Of a stretch of 61,685 nt of DNA, positions 15,407 to 25,678 are shown in pieces. Origin of the DNA: Clostridia bacterium (GTDB lineage Bacteria > Bacillota > Clostridia > Peptostreptococcales > Anaerovoracaceae); the NCBI GenBank assembly GCA_902363595.1, contig CABJAP010000021.1, forward strand, positions 1 to 61,685. The letters run 5' to 3'. The notes under the pieces are model-generated. The model was not told the DNA's origin. It worked only from the letters and a program-made list of their open reading frames with translations, and made no database searches. Position numbers and translations under genes: made by a program. Numbering within the stretch: the stretch's first letter is position 1; each line of letters starts with the position of its first letter.

Positions 15407-15805
15407 CTAGTTTATGTATATATCAAAATCAATTCTTGCATCCAGTTTGTCGACCAAGTGCATGAAGGGATTTTCCAAACGCACTGAAGGAAACTCCTCA
15501 CCTGTAGCACAGATTACAATATCAAAACTGAAATTGAGATCATATTGGTCTTTCAATTGACAGAGCTCTTCGATCTTGGGCAGAAATAGACATTCTATTT
15601 TTTCAAGCTGTGTTTTAAACTTCAGAGGTGCTTCTCCTGTGCTGTATAACCAGCAAGTATATTTATATCTTATGTCCTTATTTCTGATATAATCTCCCAT
15701 CTTCCAAGTCTCCGTTGGCTGAATGCGTAATTTGTTTGTGACCGCTTCCACGTCGTATTCATCGCCCATGATACGAAGTTCCACGCATATTGTTGTGTGT
15801 TCCAT
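15407..15805 (-). CDS. DUF4279 family protein, candidate cognate immunity for the RHS toxin
   Basis: Protein of 132 residues: ICVELRIMGDEYDVEAVTNKL, then CWLYSTGEAPLKFKTQLEKIE and LNFSFDIVICATGEEFPSVRL, the DUF4279 layout. Its ATG lies 2 bases after the RHS stop codon (15808), so it is the immediate downstream gene of the toxin, the normal place for the matching immunity gene. No signal peptide, consistent with protecting the cytosol. Whether it binds this particular toxin tip is inference from position. Confidence 0.75.
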   Translation of the reverse strand: MEHTTICVELRIMGDEYDVEAVTNKLRIQPTETWKMGDYIRNKDIRYKYTCWLYSTGEAPLKFKTQLEKIECLFLPKIEELCQLKDQYDLNFSFDIVICATGEEFPSVRLENPFMHLVDKLDARIDFDIYIN

Positions 15806-15807
15806 TC

Positions 15808-18800
15808 TTATTTAATATATTCCCTAGTTGGAATAGCTTCTCCCTTCCCTTTTTTCTTCATAATAAATAACTCTCCCGTATTTTTATTGACATAAATATC
15901 ATATTTAGCAATAGGTGCTTTTTGGCCTAGTATATCATGCTTCAATTTATGTGCATCAATACCCTTTTTCTTAAGATAACTATCTTTAACTAAATTATAA
16001 TTTGATTTTTTGGGTACCTTATTTTTTGCCTTCTTTTTCCCTTTAGTAGCCTTCTTTATCTTCGCCCCGGCTTTTCCAGCTTTAACCGTATACTTACCGA
16101 CGGTAACGCCCTGACCAAAAGGCAGCAATGCAGCAGCAGCCAAAGCAGCATTCTTTTTATTGCCTTGGCTATAGTACAAAATCACATTGACTCCATCAAA
16201 GACTACACCAACACCTGGGAACATTCCTGCAATCTCCAGAGCAATATGTGGATTTCCTCTATATTTTACCTTGCCATAGCGTTTGGATTTTCCTCCTCTA
16301 TGACCTCTGCCCGGTTTACCGGACTTTTTCGTACACCCATACCCTTTCTTCTTGCCGCCAGCCTTCTTCCCCTTATCCTTCTTCGACTGATCGCCGCCAG
16401 AGCCGCCTCCCTTTGCGCCGCTTCCTTTTGGCTTGTTTATCTTTGGATTTTTAAACGATCTGCCGTTCTTAGTATCCTTTTTATAATTCTTATAATTCGT
16501 CGTCAGCTTTTTATTGTAATCGCGGTAGTTGGGCGTCTTTGTCCCATAGCTGCCTCCTATCACATTTTTAGGCGGCTTGCGCGGCGGTTTTGGCGCCGGA
16601 TTTCGTTTCGTTGAAGAGCGGGTAGTCTTTTTGGGTGAAAAGTAGGATTTCACCTTGTTTACTTTGGCCGTCACAGCGGACTTAATCTTTTTAGCTCCGC
16701 TCTTCACTCGGTTAAACGCTTTTTTCAGCGACCAGTTGCCGCTGGGATCGTAATGATTGATGGGATCGTTGTCTCCATAAGCATAGCGGTTCTGCGTAAT
16801 CGGATCATCCGGTTCCCCCAGATAATCATCCTCACTGACAAAGGTGCCAGTCTGGGGATCATAGTAACGGTCCCGGAGATATTGCAGATTCACATTCTGA
16901 ATATGCTCCTCTCCGTTATAGCCGTAGAGGACATCATTCTCATCCGCCCCCTGGGTAATCTCTCCAAAGACATCATACTTCAGGCTGCGTGTGATGGAAC
17001 CGGCCTTGGAATCCAGGTTTTGGGCCACATTCCCTCTGCCATCGTAGAGATAGGTAGACAGGCCTGCCTTTTGCCCGGATGTATAGGCTGTGGCTTCCTC
17101 GGCCAAGTCGGCTGTAAGACGTTCATTTCCATAAGTATAGGACGCCTTTGCTTTGCCGTCTTTGCCGTATTCCATCAAGGTCTGGACGTATTCTGTATTT
17201 ATGTCATTGACATAGTAAGTCAGATCATAGGTCACCGTCGCAGCCGGATCCGTTCCCGGTATAACGATCGTAGACAGATAATCCGCTGCGTCTCCCGGCA
17301 CAGTCACATCCTCAATCTTCTGAGGATCATCGCTGTCCCAATCTCCTGCGGCTGTTTCGTTTATGCTTCCATCCGTGTTATAGACCGTTTTGCCGCTCCA
17401 CAGCTGACGAATCTGCTCGCCGATCCCGTAAGCCAAACCTTGGTTGAGTCCGGCGCAAAGCTTGGAAAGCCCCTGGATAAAACCATAGCCAAAGATATCC
17501 GGATCGAACCAGGAGCGGATATCCTTTCCGGACCGGTCAGCCCGCTCCGGCCCATCGCTGTCAACGTCATCTTCCCCTTCTGCGCCTTCATCCTGCGATG
17601 AATTAGACACAGTGGCAGTCGTTCCTTTCGAGCCGTCTGTAGTGACAATTTTTCTGGTCATCTGAAAGACTTTGTTGTCTTCACCGTCATAGGTTGCGGA
17701 CATCAAAACTTGTCCGCCGGAGGATACAGCCCGCAGGCGGTCCTCCGCATCGTATTGGTAGGACGTCTTTTGTCCGTTTTCTTTTTTGCCCACCAGATTT
17801 CCATTTTTATCATACGTATAGCGGACCGTCTCGCCGGTTGTCTTGTTTTTGCGGCTGGTAATCTGATGATCATCGTTGTAGCGGGTAACGATGGTTTCTT
17901 TTCCTTCTGTTACCGCTATTTTATCACCTGTGCTGTTATATGTATAGCTGGTTTTCTCCGTCTTGCCGCCCTTCTTTTCCACGCAGCTTGTAAGCTGTCC
18001 GGCCTTATCATAAGTAAAAGTCCTGGTCTCTTTTTTTCCATCCTGCAGAGCCTTTTCCTTTGTGATTCTGCCTGCGGCATCATAAGTATAGGCGAAAGAA
18101 GAGAGCGTCTTCTTGCCTTTGCGGTTCTCCAGGCGGACGAGCTGGTTCAGCTCGTCATACTGATAGGTGGTCACCGTGCCGTCACTGCGGCTGCAACTGA
18201 CCACGTTATTGTTTTCATCGTAACGGTATTTGACTGTGAGGCCCTTGCTGTCGGAAACCTTGATCAAATTATCATCCAGATCGTACTGATAGTCCACCTT
18301 TCTGCCATCCGGATAAGTGATGCGGGAAACCCGGTCATATTCATCATACCGGTAAGAAATCTTTTTCCCCTGGCCGTTTGTTACGGTTTTCAGCCGGTCC
18401 AGCTGGTCATAGGTGTACTTGCTCTTTCCGCTTTCATCCTTCATGGAAACCTTGTTGCCCGCCTTATCATAGCCGTAAACACTGCCTTTGCTGCCGTCGC
18501 TGTAGGATTTTCCAACCAGATCGTTCAGTTTGTCATAATCATATTTGATGTGGGTTCCATCTGCTTTGGTCTTGCTGATCAATCGATCCGCCGCATCGTA
18601 TTTGAAGGCTTCCACTTTTCCCTGAGGTGTTGTAATCTGGGTCAGGTTTCCGTGAAGATCGTACTGATACTTGGTGCTGTTCCCGGCAGCATCGGTAACC
18701 GTGGTCAGGTTATCCATCTCGTCATATGTATAGGCGGTTGTGTTTTTCAGCGGGTCCGTTGCCAGGATCATACGGCCGCCCAGATCATAACCATAGGTCA

Positions 18801-21800
18801 TGGCCGCGCCTGTAGGATCGGTCAGTTTGATCAGGTTTCCCTCTTCATCATAGTCGGATTTCATTAATCTGCCTTTGGCGTCGATGGTTTCCCGCAGCTG
18901 CCCCATGGCATCGTAAACCATTTTTGTCTGATTTCCCTTGCCGTCAGTTTGGCTGACCATTTCTCCGTTTTTATCATAGGAAAAGGCTTCCGTCCTGCCG
19001 CACGGACTGATTGCCCGAATCTGATTGCCGGTTTTATCGTAGGTATAGGTCTCGGTCTTATCCTTTTGTTTTACATTTGTTATATTTCCAGCCGCATCAT
19101 AGGTGTATTCCACCTTTGCCAGCATGGATTCTTTTATACTTTTAATCCGGTCCAGCTTATCGTAAGTATAGCTGGTCTTTGCTCCGGAAGCAGACAACTC
19201 GCTGGCCAGATTTCCGGCCGCATCATAAGTATAGCTGGTAACAGCTCCCTTTTCGTTCACTGCTTTTGTCACCTGGTGCAGCTTGTCGTAGCTGTAGCTG
19301 ATAACGCCACCGTTTTCTTTCTTTTCCTGAGAAACATTTCCTTGCCGATCGTAGGTCATGCTGGACTGCGCGCCCATACTGTCCTTGATCTGTGTAATGC
19401 GCCCTGCTTTGTCATAGGCATATTCGTATACCAGTCCGTTGGCTTCCTTTTGCTGCAGCAGTTTATCATCCTTGTCATAAAGATAGCTTGTCACTGCCCC
19501 TGTCGCGTTTTCCTGGGATAAAACATTTCCGTGAGTGTCGTAGCGATAGGTTTCTTTTCCGCCCCGGGGATAGGTCACTTCTTTGATTTCCCCGGTCTCG
19601 GTATAATCTGTCTTGGTAACGGCCCCATTGGCATCTTTGGTGCTTATCACGTTGCCTGCGGCATCATACAAGTATTCGGTAGCTTGGCCTTCTTTATCCG
19701 TTTCACGGATCAGCTGTCCCTCCCGGTCATAGGCATAGGTATTCTTGTTTCCGGCTTCATCGATCTCACAAGTCAGCTGGTCCAATTTGTCATAGAGATA
19801 CGTTACAGCCGTGCCGTCCGGATTCTGTGTCTGAATCAGATTTCCGTTCTCATCATAAGTATGGGCGGTGGTCTGTCCCAGAGGATCGGTCTCCTGTTTG
19901 AGCTGATCCAGCCGGTCATAGGCATAGGTCCAAATCCTCTTTGCCTGATCCGTCTCAGTAAGAACATTACCCGCGCTGTCATAAGTAAAGGTAGTTTTAT
20001 GGCCTGCCTGGTCCGTCGTGGAAGTCAGCTGACCCTTTTTATCATAAGTATATTGGGTCGTATCACCATCAAAATTAATCTCCTGGACGAGATTTCCTGC
20101 AGAATCATAGGTATAGGAAGCGGTCCTTCCTGCGCTGTCGGTCTCACTGATCAGGTTGCCGGAAACGTCGTAAGCATAAGTCGTTTCATTACCAGCGTTG
20201 TCCCATTGGCGGGTCAGCTGGCCTGCCCGGTCATATTGGTATTCAGTGATCAGACCTTCTTTATCCACTGTTTTGATCAGATTGCCGTATTTGTCATAGG
20301 TGTTTTCTTCAAATCCCCCGTCCGGACTGTTAATGCGCGCTTCTCCGCCCAACTCATCGTAAGACGCTGTCACTGCATTGCCCAGGGGATCGATTATTTT
20401 CGTCACCTGATGGAGACTGTCATACTCATAACTGGTGGTATTTCCGTTGCGGTCCGTTTCTGCGGTCAGCATCTCCGCCTGATTATAGGTATAGTCAGTC
20501 TCATTGCCCGCAGCGTCAATGACTTTACGCAGATTCCCCATAGCATCATAGGTATATTTTGTAACGTTGCCGCGGGCGTCCGTCTCAGAAAGCAAATTGC
20601 CCAGGGTATCATAGCTCATTTTGGTTATGTTTCCTTCGGCATCCCTTTCTTTGATCCTATTGCCTGCACTGTCATATTCGTATTGTGAGGTTCTTCCGTC
20701 AGGACCGGTTTCCTGCACCAGCCGTCCGGCCTTATCATAAACATAGCGGGTTTCGTTCCCCAGTTCATCCGTTTCACAGATTAAATTTCCGGTTGGGTCA
20801 TATTCATAAGTCCGAGTTCTCCCGGCAGAATCGGTTTTTTTGATCAGATTTTGATTTTTATCATAAGCATACTGAACTTCCAGCCCGGACGGCAGAGTTT
20901 CACCGATCAGATTCCCAATCGCATCGTAGGTAAACGCACTCTTTCCGCCTTTTCCATCGACAGAAGAAATCAGATTGCCTTCACGGTCATACTGAAAGGT
21001 TTCCGTCCCCTCCGGCCCGGTTTGCTTCACAAGCTGTCCGGTATGATCATCGTATTCATAAATCGTCTCGCCGCCTTTGGCATTCATTTCTTTTGTCAGT
21101 TGGGAGAGTCCATCGTATTGATAAGTCTTAACATTCCCCTTAGCGTCGATTTCTTTGTTTAGATTTTCGAATTTATCATATTCGTAGCGCGTTTTGTTGC
21201 CCAGTGAATCCGTTTCAGATGTTTTATGCCCAAGGGCATCGTAAGTATAGGATAGCATACTGCCATCCGGGCCTCGAACGCTGGTCATATTACCCATATC
21301 GTCATACTGAAACGTTGTCTTTGCTCCTTCGCTATCGATGATGGCTACACAGTTTCCCGCCTTATCATAATGATAGGTTTCCCCGGCTCCTCCCGTCTGC
21401 CAGGTGCCGGAATTCTTTCCGTCTTTTGTGTACATCGTCCTATTTTCAATACCTTCCGGATCTACTTCGTTGATCAGGTTTCCCATTGCGTCATAATAGC
21501 TGACCGTCTGGTTCCCATTTGGATCGGTTTCAGTCATTTTTGAAAGGCCATCATAGGTATAAGTGGTTTTATGGCCTTCACCGTCAGTCTGACTCGTCAT
21601 TCGCCCATAAGTATCGTAGGTGAAAGAAGTCTTAATACCGGTGGGCCCTGTCTGTTCCAGCAGGTTGCTTTCCGCATCATACTTGCTTTCTGTAATGCTG
21701 CCGTTGAAATCTTTTTCCCAAATCGCATTATTATTGCTATCGTAACGTACTTCCCGGACAGCTCCGTCGCCGCGGGTTTCTTTTGTCACATTACCTCTTT

Positions 21801-24800
21801 GGTCGTACTCATAGCGGGTAGTATTTCCTTCCTCATCGGTCTCTGAGGTCAGATTATAGTCTTGATCATATTCCTGTTTTGTTTCTGTTCCCGCGATCTC
21901 TGAATTTGTCGTTTTATAGTCCTCGTCAAACTCGTAGACAGATTTATTTCCTTCCGCATCGGTAATTTGTGTTTCTTCGTCCTCATATACCAGCGTGGAC
22001 ACACCACCGCCGGCATCTTTTTGTCTTACCACTCGTCCATATTCATCGTAGGTATTTTCCACGACCTTTTTGCCGTTTCCGTCTGTCCAGGATGTCATAT
22101 AACCGTCAGCATCATACTTATAACTGACCTGATCGCCGTCAGCATTGGTATAGGTGGTCATATAGCCATCTGCGTTATATCCGTAAGAAAGAACGCCTCC
22201 ATTGGGAAGGGTAACCGCCGTTGCCAGGCCATCCTCGCTGATGGTAAATTGATAGACTCTGCCGCTGCCGGTCGTCAGCTTTTGGATCAATCCGTCTTCG
22301 TTTAGTTCCAGTTTTGTTTCCAGTCCCTTTTCATCTGTAATTTTCGTCAGTAAGCCGTAAGCGTTAAAGGTATACAGCTTATTCTCCTGCAGATCGTTAA
22401 TTTCATAAACGGTATTCTCAGGATCGCTGCCCTGGATTTTTCGCAGCTCCATATGATAGCCTTCGGGAGACTCCCAGCCGGAACTGGATTGGGGGAAAAC
22501 AATCTCCTTACCATCCCCCATTTTGTACGTCATGCTGCCGTCTTCATCTCCGGTCAGGTTTTGTTCATATTCAAAGTTCCAGCCTTCCCCGAATATGCCG
22601 CTGGTCTGATCTCCCATAGAGTTGTATGAGCGGGTCAGAGAAAAGGTTCCGTTGAATTCCGTATTTTCCGCATCCACGCTTTCAAAGTAATAGTTGCCCA
22701 GACTGGTATTGATCGGCTCCAGGTCAAACTTGGCGCATTTACCTCTACCCAGGTTGGCCTTTACTAAAGCCTTTCTGTGTTTCTTAGAGAGCTTGGACCC
22801 TCTGTTATAATTCTTGGTTTTATTCTTTTTGGGGCTGCGAATAAAAATCGTACTTCCGGCATAGCACAAATAGTCAATCGGCCGATTATCCTTCACCAGC
22901 TGCTTGACTTTTACTCCGTAGAACTTTGCCACATAAGGCAGCGTATCCTTTTTCTTGAATTTATATACGATAAATTCGTCGCTCTTGCCTTCCGGTGTTT
23001 CGTTGTCATCATCCGAAGCTTTTGCATACACCCGATAAGGCGTCACATACGAAAAGTTCTTAAAGGCATGGCTTTGCCAGTTGGAAGCTTTATAACCAGT
23101 ATAGCCTTTTTCAAAGCTGACCTGATCTTTGACCAGATTGCTGTTGGGGTACACTTTGCCATATTCGGCGCCTTTATAAGTTCCTTTCTGGGTGTTGTTG
23201 AGCCGGTAATCCACATCCAGTTCGGGACGGACAACACCGTCAGCTAATACGCCTTTCAGCGCCTGACGATTTCCTGGATTACTGGTGAGAGGCCGCAGGT
23301 TGACAACTGGAGCTTTGAGCGGATAGTCTTGTTCCACCTCGTCAGGCACCGTCCAGTTGAGGTCCAGATACATCTTATGCTCACCATGTTGATTCCCCGG
23401 CCCTGAAAAACAGACAGCATCCTGGTTCTCATCCTTCGGCCGCAGTACCAGACCGTAGTTTTCATCGCCGTCTGCCCAGGCCCGCACTGCTTTTTTTATG
23501 TCCCAAGTCACCCATTTATCTCCGCCGGAAACATCCTGGCCGTCATCGATTTTTTTGAGTTTTGTCGGTTTTGTATTCCAGGTCCGTTTACTATCGCTTT
23601 TCCAGTCCTCCAAAACCATATCGCAATATACCTGGCTTCCTGATGAAGGTCTTCCAGCGTATTTAAAAGCTTTTAGATCGGCTTTTTTGATCGTGGCGTT
23701 TTCCTGTATTTTTTTAAAATTATATTTAATCCGCAGATATGAGCGGGTGTTTTTATAGGTAATGGATGGCACTCCTGTCATATTGCCCCGTTCATATCCG
23801 GCATACAAATAGGATACTCCCGTATGATCCACATTAGGTCCGGCGTGACCGTTTCCGGAAGTGTCAACACCATTTTCAACCATATTGCAGACCAGCTTGC
23901 TTTTTGTCAGATTAATTTTAGGGTCAATGGTAACCGGATAAGCTCGTTCTGGCGCTGACAGCCACTTCTGGTCCGGGATAACCACCAATACTTGTTTTCC
24001 ATTTTCTTCTTTCAGCTGAAGGGTGATTCCGATGGATTGTTCCCCTGCAGCATCGATCATATATGGCGCATCTATGGTAAACGCCGGACTTTTGTGAGCA
24101 TGGAGATAGGCCAGGAGCTGATTATCTTTTATCTCATACGTCAGGCCGCTTCCTTCTAGAATATAGGTAAATTCTTTCAGCTGAACCGGTTTGTTCAGGA
24201 TGATGTCTTCTTTAACATGATCTCCATAAGCTGTATACTGCAAATCAATGTTCTCCGCTGCGTTGTTATAGCGGATAGCGTTTTCCAGAACAACTGCGTT
24301 TTCCAGTTTTCCAAAATCGGGAGTCATTTTAAAGTGAAGATCGCCCTGATCGATGGTAATCGCACTTCCTTCCCGCGGCAGATTCACATCATAGCTTCCT
24401 GCCTGATTGGTATAGAGCTTCCCGCTTTTTACCAGATCATTGTTGATGGGCTTTTCTTTTCCCTTATCATCCTTATAAGTGAGGGGCTCATCCGTAATTC
24501 TGGTAATATATTCATTTTTCCCTACTTGGTAAGTGGCGCTGTTGCCGCTTTCTTCAACTAATGTTCCGTCCACATCCGGCAGCGTTTCTTCCAGAATCGG
24601 TTCCCGTTTAACGGAATTGTCTCGTTGAGCCTCCTTTTTACGGTCTGCCGCCACCGATTCTTTTTGTTCCTGAGATGATGGTTCTTTTGATTGGTTTTCT
24701 TTCTGCTTTTGATCAAATTCTTCAGATTGTTTTTTTAGATCCTCTTGAATTTTCTCTGTGCTGACTTCAGACGCAAAAATCGACTGGGGAATCAGCCCTG

Positions 24801-24873
24801 TCAGCAGGAAGAGAATTAGCAGATAGGCAATTGATTTTTTTATTCTTTTCGTTGTATTGTCCAGTTTACCCAT
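15808..24873 (-). CDS. Secreted RHS/YD-repeat polymorphic toxin (WapA-like), 3021 residues
   Basis: Signal peptide (residues 1-35, SIAYLLILFLLTGLIPQSIFA), a Gln/Glu/Lys-rich linker, a beta-rich N-terminal region, a DNRLRE-like domain (about 320-510), a LysM-like segment (about 630-670, VYKFKKKDTLPYVAKFYGVK), a DUF6531-type entry (about 730, INTSLGNYYFESVD) and a very long YD-repeat shell (about 800-2400). An acidic insertion interrupts it (about 2410-2560, EDDVDSDGPE). The RHS core ends at YDPSG (about 2712). Next come a Lys/Gly-rich linker, a pretoxin-like hydrophobic segment (about 2860-2920, IAGMFPGVGVVFDGVNVILY) and a roughly 70-residue tip (SYLKKKGIDAHKLKHDILGQ, then DIYVNKNTGELFIMKKKGKG), perhaps polymorphic toxin type 33. 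Its binding site overlaps the stop of the upstream membrane-protein gene. Confidence 0.95.
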   Translation of the reverse strand: MGKLDNTTKRIKKSIAYLLILFLLTGLIPQSIFASEVSTEKIQEDLKKQSEEFDQKQKENQSKEPSSQEQKESVAADRKKEAQRDNSVKREPILEETLPDVDGTLVEESGNSATYQVGKNEYITRITDEPLTYKDDKGKEKPINNDLVKSGKLYTNQAGSYDVNLPREGSAITIDQGDLHFKMTPDFGKLENAVVLENAIRYNNAAENIDLQYTAYGDHVKEDIILNKPVQLKEFTYILEGSGLTYEIKDNQLLAYLHAHKSPAFTIDAPYMIDAAGEQSIGITLQLKEENGKQVLVVIPDQKWLSAPERAYPVTIDPKINLTKSKLVCNMVENGVDTSGNGHAGPNVDHTGVSYLYAGYERGNMTGVPSITYKNTRSYLRIKYNFKKIQENATIKKADLKAFKYAGRPSSGSQVYCDMVLEDWKSDSKRTWNTKPTKLKKIDDGQDVSGGDKWVTWDIKKAVRAWADGDENYGLVLRPKDENQDAVCFSGPGNQHGEHKMYLDLNWTVPDEVEQDYPLKAPVVNLRPLTSNPGNRQALKGVLADGVVRPELDVDYRLNNTQKGTYKGAEYGKVYPNSNLVKDQVSFEKGYTGYKASNWQSHAFKNFSYVTPYRVYAKASDDDNETPEGKSDEFIVYKFKKKDTLPYVAKFYGVKVKQLVKDNRPIDYLCYAGSTIFIRSPKKNKTKNYNRGSKLSKKHRKALVKANLGRGKCAKFDLEPINTSLGNYYFESVDAENTEFNGTFSLTRSYNSMGDQTSGIFGEGWNFEYEQNLTGDEDGSMTYKMGDGKEIVFPQSSSGWESPEGYHMELRKIQGSDPENTVYEINDLQENKLYTFNAYGLLTKITDEKGLETKLELNEDGLIQKLTTGSGRVYQFTISEDGLATAVTLPNGGVLSYGYNADGYMTTYTNADGDQVSYKYDADGYMTSWTDGNGKKVVENTYDEYGRVVRQKDAGGGVSTLVYEDEETQITDAEGNKSVYEFDEDYKTTNSEIAGTETKQEYDQDYNLTSETDEEGNTTRYEYDQRGNVTKETRGDGAVREVRYDSNNNAIWEKDFNGSITESKYDAESNLLEQTGPTGIKTSFTYDTYGRMTSQTDGEGHKTTYTYDGLSKMTETDPNGNQTVSYYDAMGNLINEVDPEGIENRTMYTKDGKNSGTWQTGGAGETYHYDKAGNCVAIIDSEGAKTTFQYDDMGNMTSVRGPDGSMLSYTYDALGHKTSETDSLGNKTRYEYDKFENLNKEIDAKGNVKTYQYDGLSQLTKEMNAKGGETIYEYDDHTGQLVKQTGPEGTETFQYDREGNLISSVDGKGGKSAFTYDAIGNLIGETLPSGLEVQYAYDKNQNLIKKTDSAGRTRTYEYDPTGNLICETDELGNETRYVYDKAGRLVQETGPDGRTSQYEYDSAGNRIKERDAEGNITKMSYDTLGNLLSETDARGNVTKYTYDAMGNLRKVIDAAGNETDYTYNQAEMLTAETDRNGNTTSYEYDSLHQVTKIIDPLGNAVTASYDELGGEARINSPDGGFEENTYDKYGNLIKTVDKEGLITEYQYDRAGQLTRQWDNAGNETTYAYDVSGNLISETDSAGRTASYTYDSAGNLVQEINFDGDTTQYTYDKKGQLTSTTDQAGHKTTFTYDSAGNVLTETDQAKRIWTYAYDRLDQLKQETDPLGQTTAHTYDENGNLIQTQNPDGTAVTYLYDKLDQLTCEIDEAGNKNTYAYDREGQLIRETDKEGQATEYLYDAAGNVISTKDANGAVTKTDYTETGEIKEVTYPRGGKETYRYDTHGNVLSQENATGAVTSYLYDKDDKLLQQKEANGLVYEYAYDKAGRITQIKDSMGAQSSMTYDRQGNVSQEKKENGGVISYSYDKLHQVTKAVNEKGAVTSYTYDAAGNLASELSASGAKTSYTYDKLDRIKSIKESMLAKVEYTYDAAGNITNVKQKDKTETYTYDKTGNQIRAISPCGRTEAFSYDKNGEMVSQTDGKGNQTKMVYDAMGQLRETIDAKGRLMKSDYDEEGNLIKLTDPTGAAMTYGYDLGGRMILATDPLKNTTAYTYDEMDNLTTVTDAAGNSTKYQYDLHGNLTQITTPQGKVEAFKYDAADRLISKTKADGTHIKYDYDKLNDLVGKSYSDGSKGSVYGYDKAGNKVSMKDESGKSKYTYDQLDRLKTVTNGQGKKISYRYDEYDRVSRITYPDGRKVDYQYDLDDNLIKVSDSKGLTVKYRYDENNNVVSCSRSDGTVTTYQYDELNQLVRLENRKGKKTLSSFAYTYDAAGRITKEKALQDGKKETRTFTYDKAGQLTSCVEKKGGKTEKTSYTYNSTGDKIAVTEGKETIVTRYNDDHQITSRKNKTTGETVRYTYDKNGNLVGKKENGQKTSYQYDAEDRLRAVSSGGQVLMSATYDGEDNKVFQMTRKIVTTDGSKGTTATVSNSSQDEGAEGEDDVDSDGPERADRSGKDIRSWFDPDIFGYGFIQGLSKLCAGLNQGLAYGIGEQIRQLWSGKTVYNTDGSINETAAGDWDSDDPQKIEDVTVPGDAADYLSTIVIPGTDPAATVTYDLTYYVNDINTEYVQTLMEYGKDGKAKASYTYGNERLTADLAEEATAYTSGQKAGLSTYLYDGRGNVAQNLDSKAGSITRSLKYDVFGEITQGADENDVLYGYNGEEHIQNVNLQYLRDRYYDPQTGTFVSEDDYLGEPDDPITQNRYAYGDNDPINHYDPSGNWSLKKAFNRVKSGAKKIKSAVTAKVNKVKSYFSPKKTTRSSTKRNPAPKPPRKPPKNVIGGSYGTKTPNYRDYNKKLTTNYKNYKKDTKNGRSFKNPKINKPKGSGAKGGGSGGDQSKKDKGKKAGGKKKGYGCTKKSGKPGRGHRGGKSKRYGKVKYRGNPHIALEIAGMFPGVGVVFDGVNVILYYSQGNKKNAALAAAALLPFGQGVTVGKYTVKAGKAGAKIKKATKGKKKAKNKVPKKSNYNLVKDSYLKKKGIDAHKLKHDILGQKAPIAKYDIYVNKNTGELFIMKKKGKGEAIPTREYIK

Positions 24874-24878
24874 GGCTT

Positions 24879-25583
24879 TTATCTCCTTCTCTTATACACA
24901 GACAGTCCCGTCTGAAAAACCAGTGCTGCTGCCAATGTTCCCAATATGCTGCAGCCCAGGCACATCCAAAGCCTTTGAGCCGGATCTGTGTGAAAAAGGA
25001 GAGCGGTCAGCCGAATCAACCATCCTAAAAGACCGCAGGCCGCAACAATAGCTAGCAGTTTTAAATAGCAAAAGCGTAATGTGACAAAACCCATGCGCAG
25101 CGTACGCCAAAACCTTGCGTTATATAGAGAAAAGGTTAAAAATTGCATGATGATAATCGGAGTAAGCAAGATGGACAGGACCAGCGATAATAAATGGATC
25201 ACCCATTTGACTCCTTCAAAACCCAAGCTGTTTTCCGCTAATTTGTATAATAGCAAGGCAGCTGCTCCATTCAGAAGACTGACAGCCAGATATAAAACAG
25301 CCGCTGCCGCCATAAACAAAAACATCCGCATAAAATAAGGGCGGAACCGTTTGTAAAGGTCGATGCCGCAGGCTCGATCCACCTGATAGGTAAGCATGGC
25401 GGCAAAAAATATGGACACGATTAAAAACGCCGCAAAAAATCCCGCATATGCGGGGATTTCCATGTTGAGATGAAACCTCGCATAATTGATGACTTCCGGC
25501 AGAATCCAAAGTCCCAGGATGCTCAGGGCCAGAAAGCCTGCAAGACTCCACAGGGTTATCGTCTTGTGTTTTAATAGCTGCAT
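24879..25583 (-). CDS. Polytopic membrane protein co-transcribed with the RHS toxin
   Basis: Protein of 234 residues with about six hydrophobic helices (for example LWSLAGFLALSILGLWIL, FFAAFLIVSIFFAAMLTY, LLSLVLSILLTPIIIMQFL). I do not recognise the family. The ATG at 25583 follows GGAG; the stop is 5 bases from the RHS start and the RHS binding site (AGAAGGAGA) lies inside its last codons, so the two are translationally coupled. It may help membrane insertion, export or anchoring of the RHS protein, which is inference from coupling only. The gene is divergent from agrB. Confidence 0.75.
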   Translation of the reverse strand: MQLLKHKTITLWSLAGFLALSILGLWILPEVINYARFHLNMEIPAYAGFFAAFLIVSIFFAAMLTYQVDRACGIDLYKRFRPYFMRMFLFMAAAAVLYLAVSLLNGAAALLLYKLAENSLGFEGVKWVIHLLSLVLSILLTPIIIMQFLTFSLYNARFWRTLRMGFVTLRFCYLKLLAIVAACGLLGWLIRLTALLFHTDPAQRLWMCLGCSILGTLAAALVFQTGLSVYKRRR

Positions 25584-25678
25584 GATTCTTCTCCTTTTGT
25601 TCTTCAAACAATATTCACATAAATATCACACTTCATTATCGGAATATTTTACCCATTATGCAATACGCCTGCCGTAAC

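Noticed and set aside
16753..23247. Several long plus-strand frames (up to 385 codons) opposite the RHS gene
   Set aside because: They mirror the repetitive, codon-biased YD repeats of the minus strand, are low-complexity (Ile/Val/Phe-rich) and lack binding sites. They are shadows of the real gene.
15808..24873. The regular repeat pattern in this stretch as a CRISPR or satellite array
   Set aside because: The period follows YD peptide repeats in one open frame; repeats are imperfect and have no spacers.
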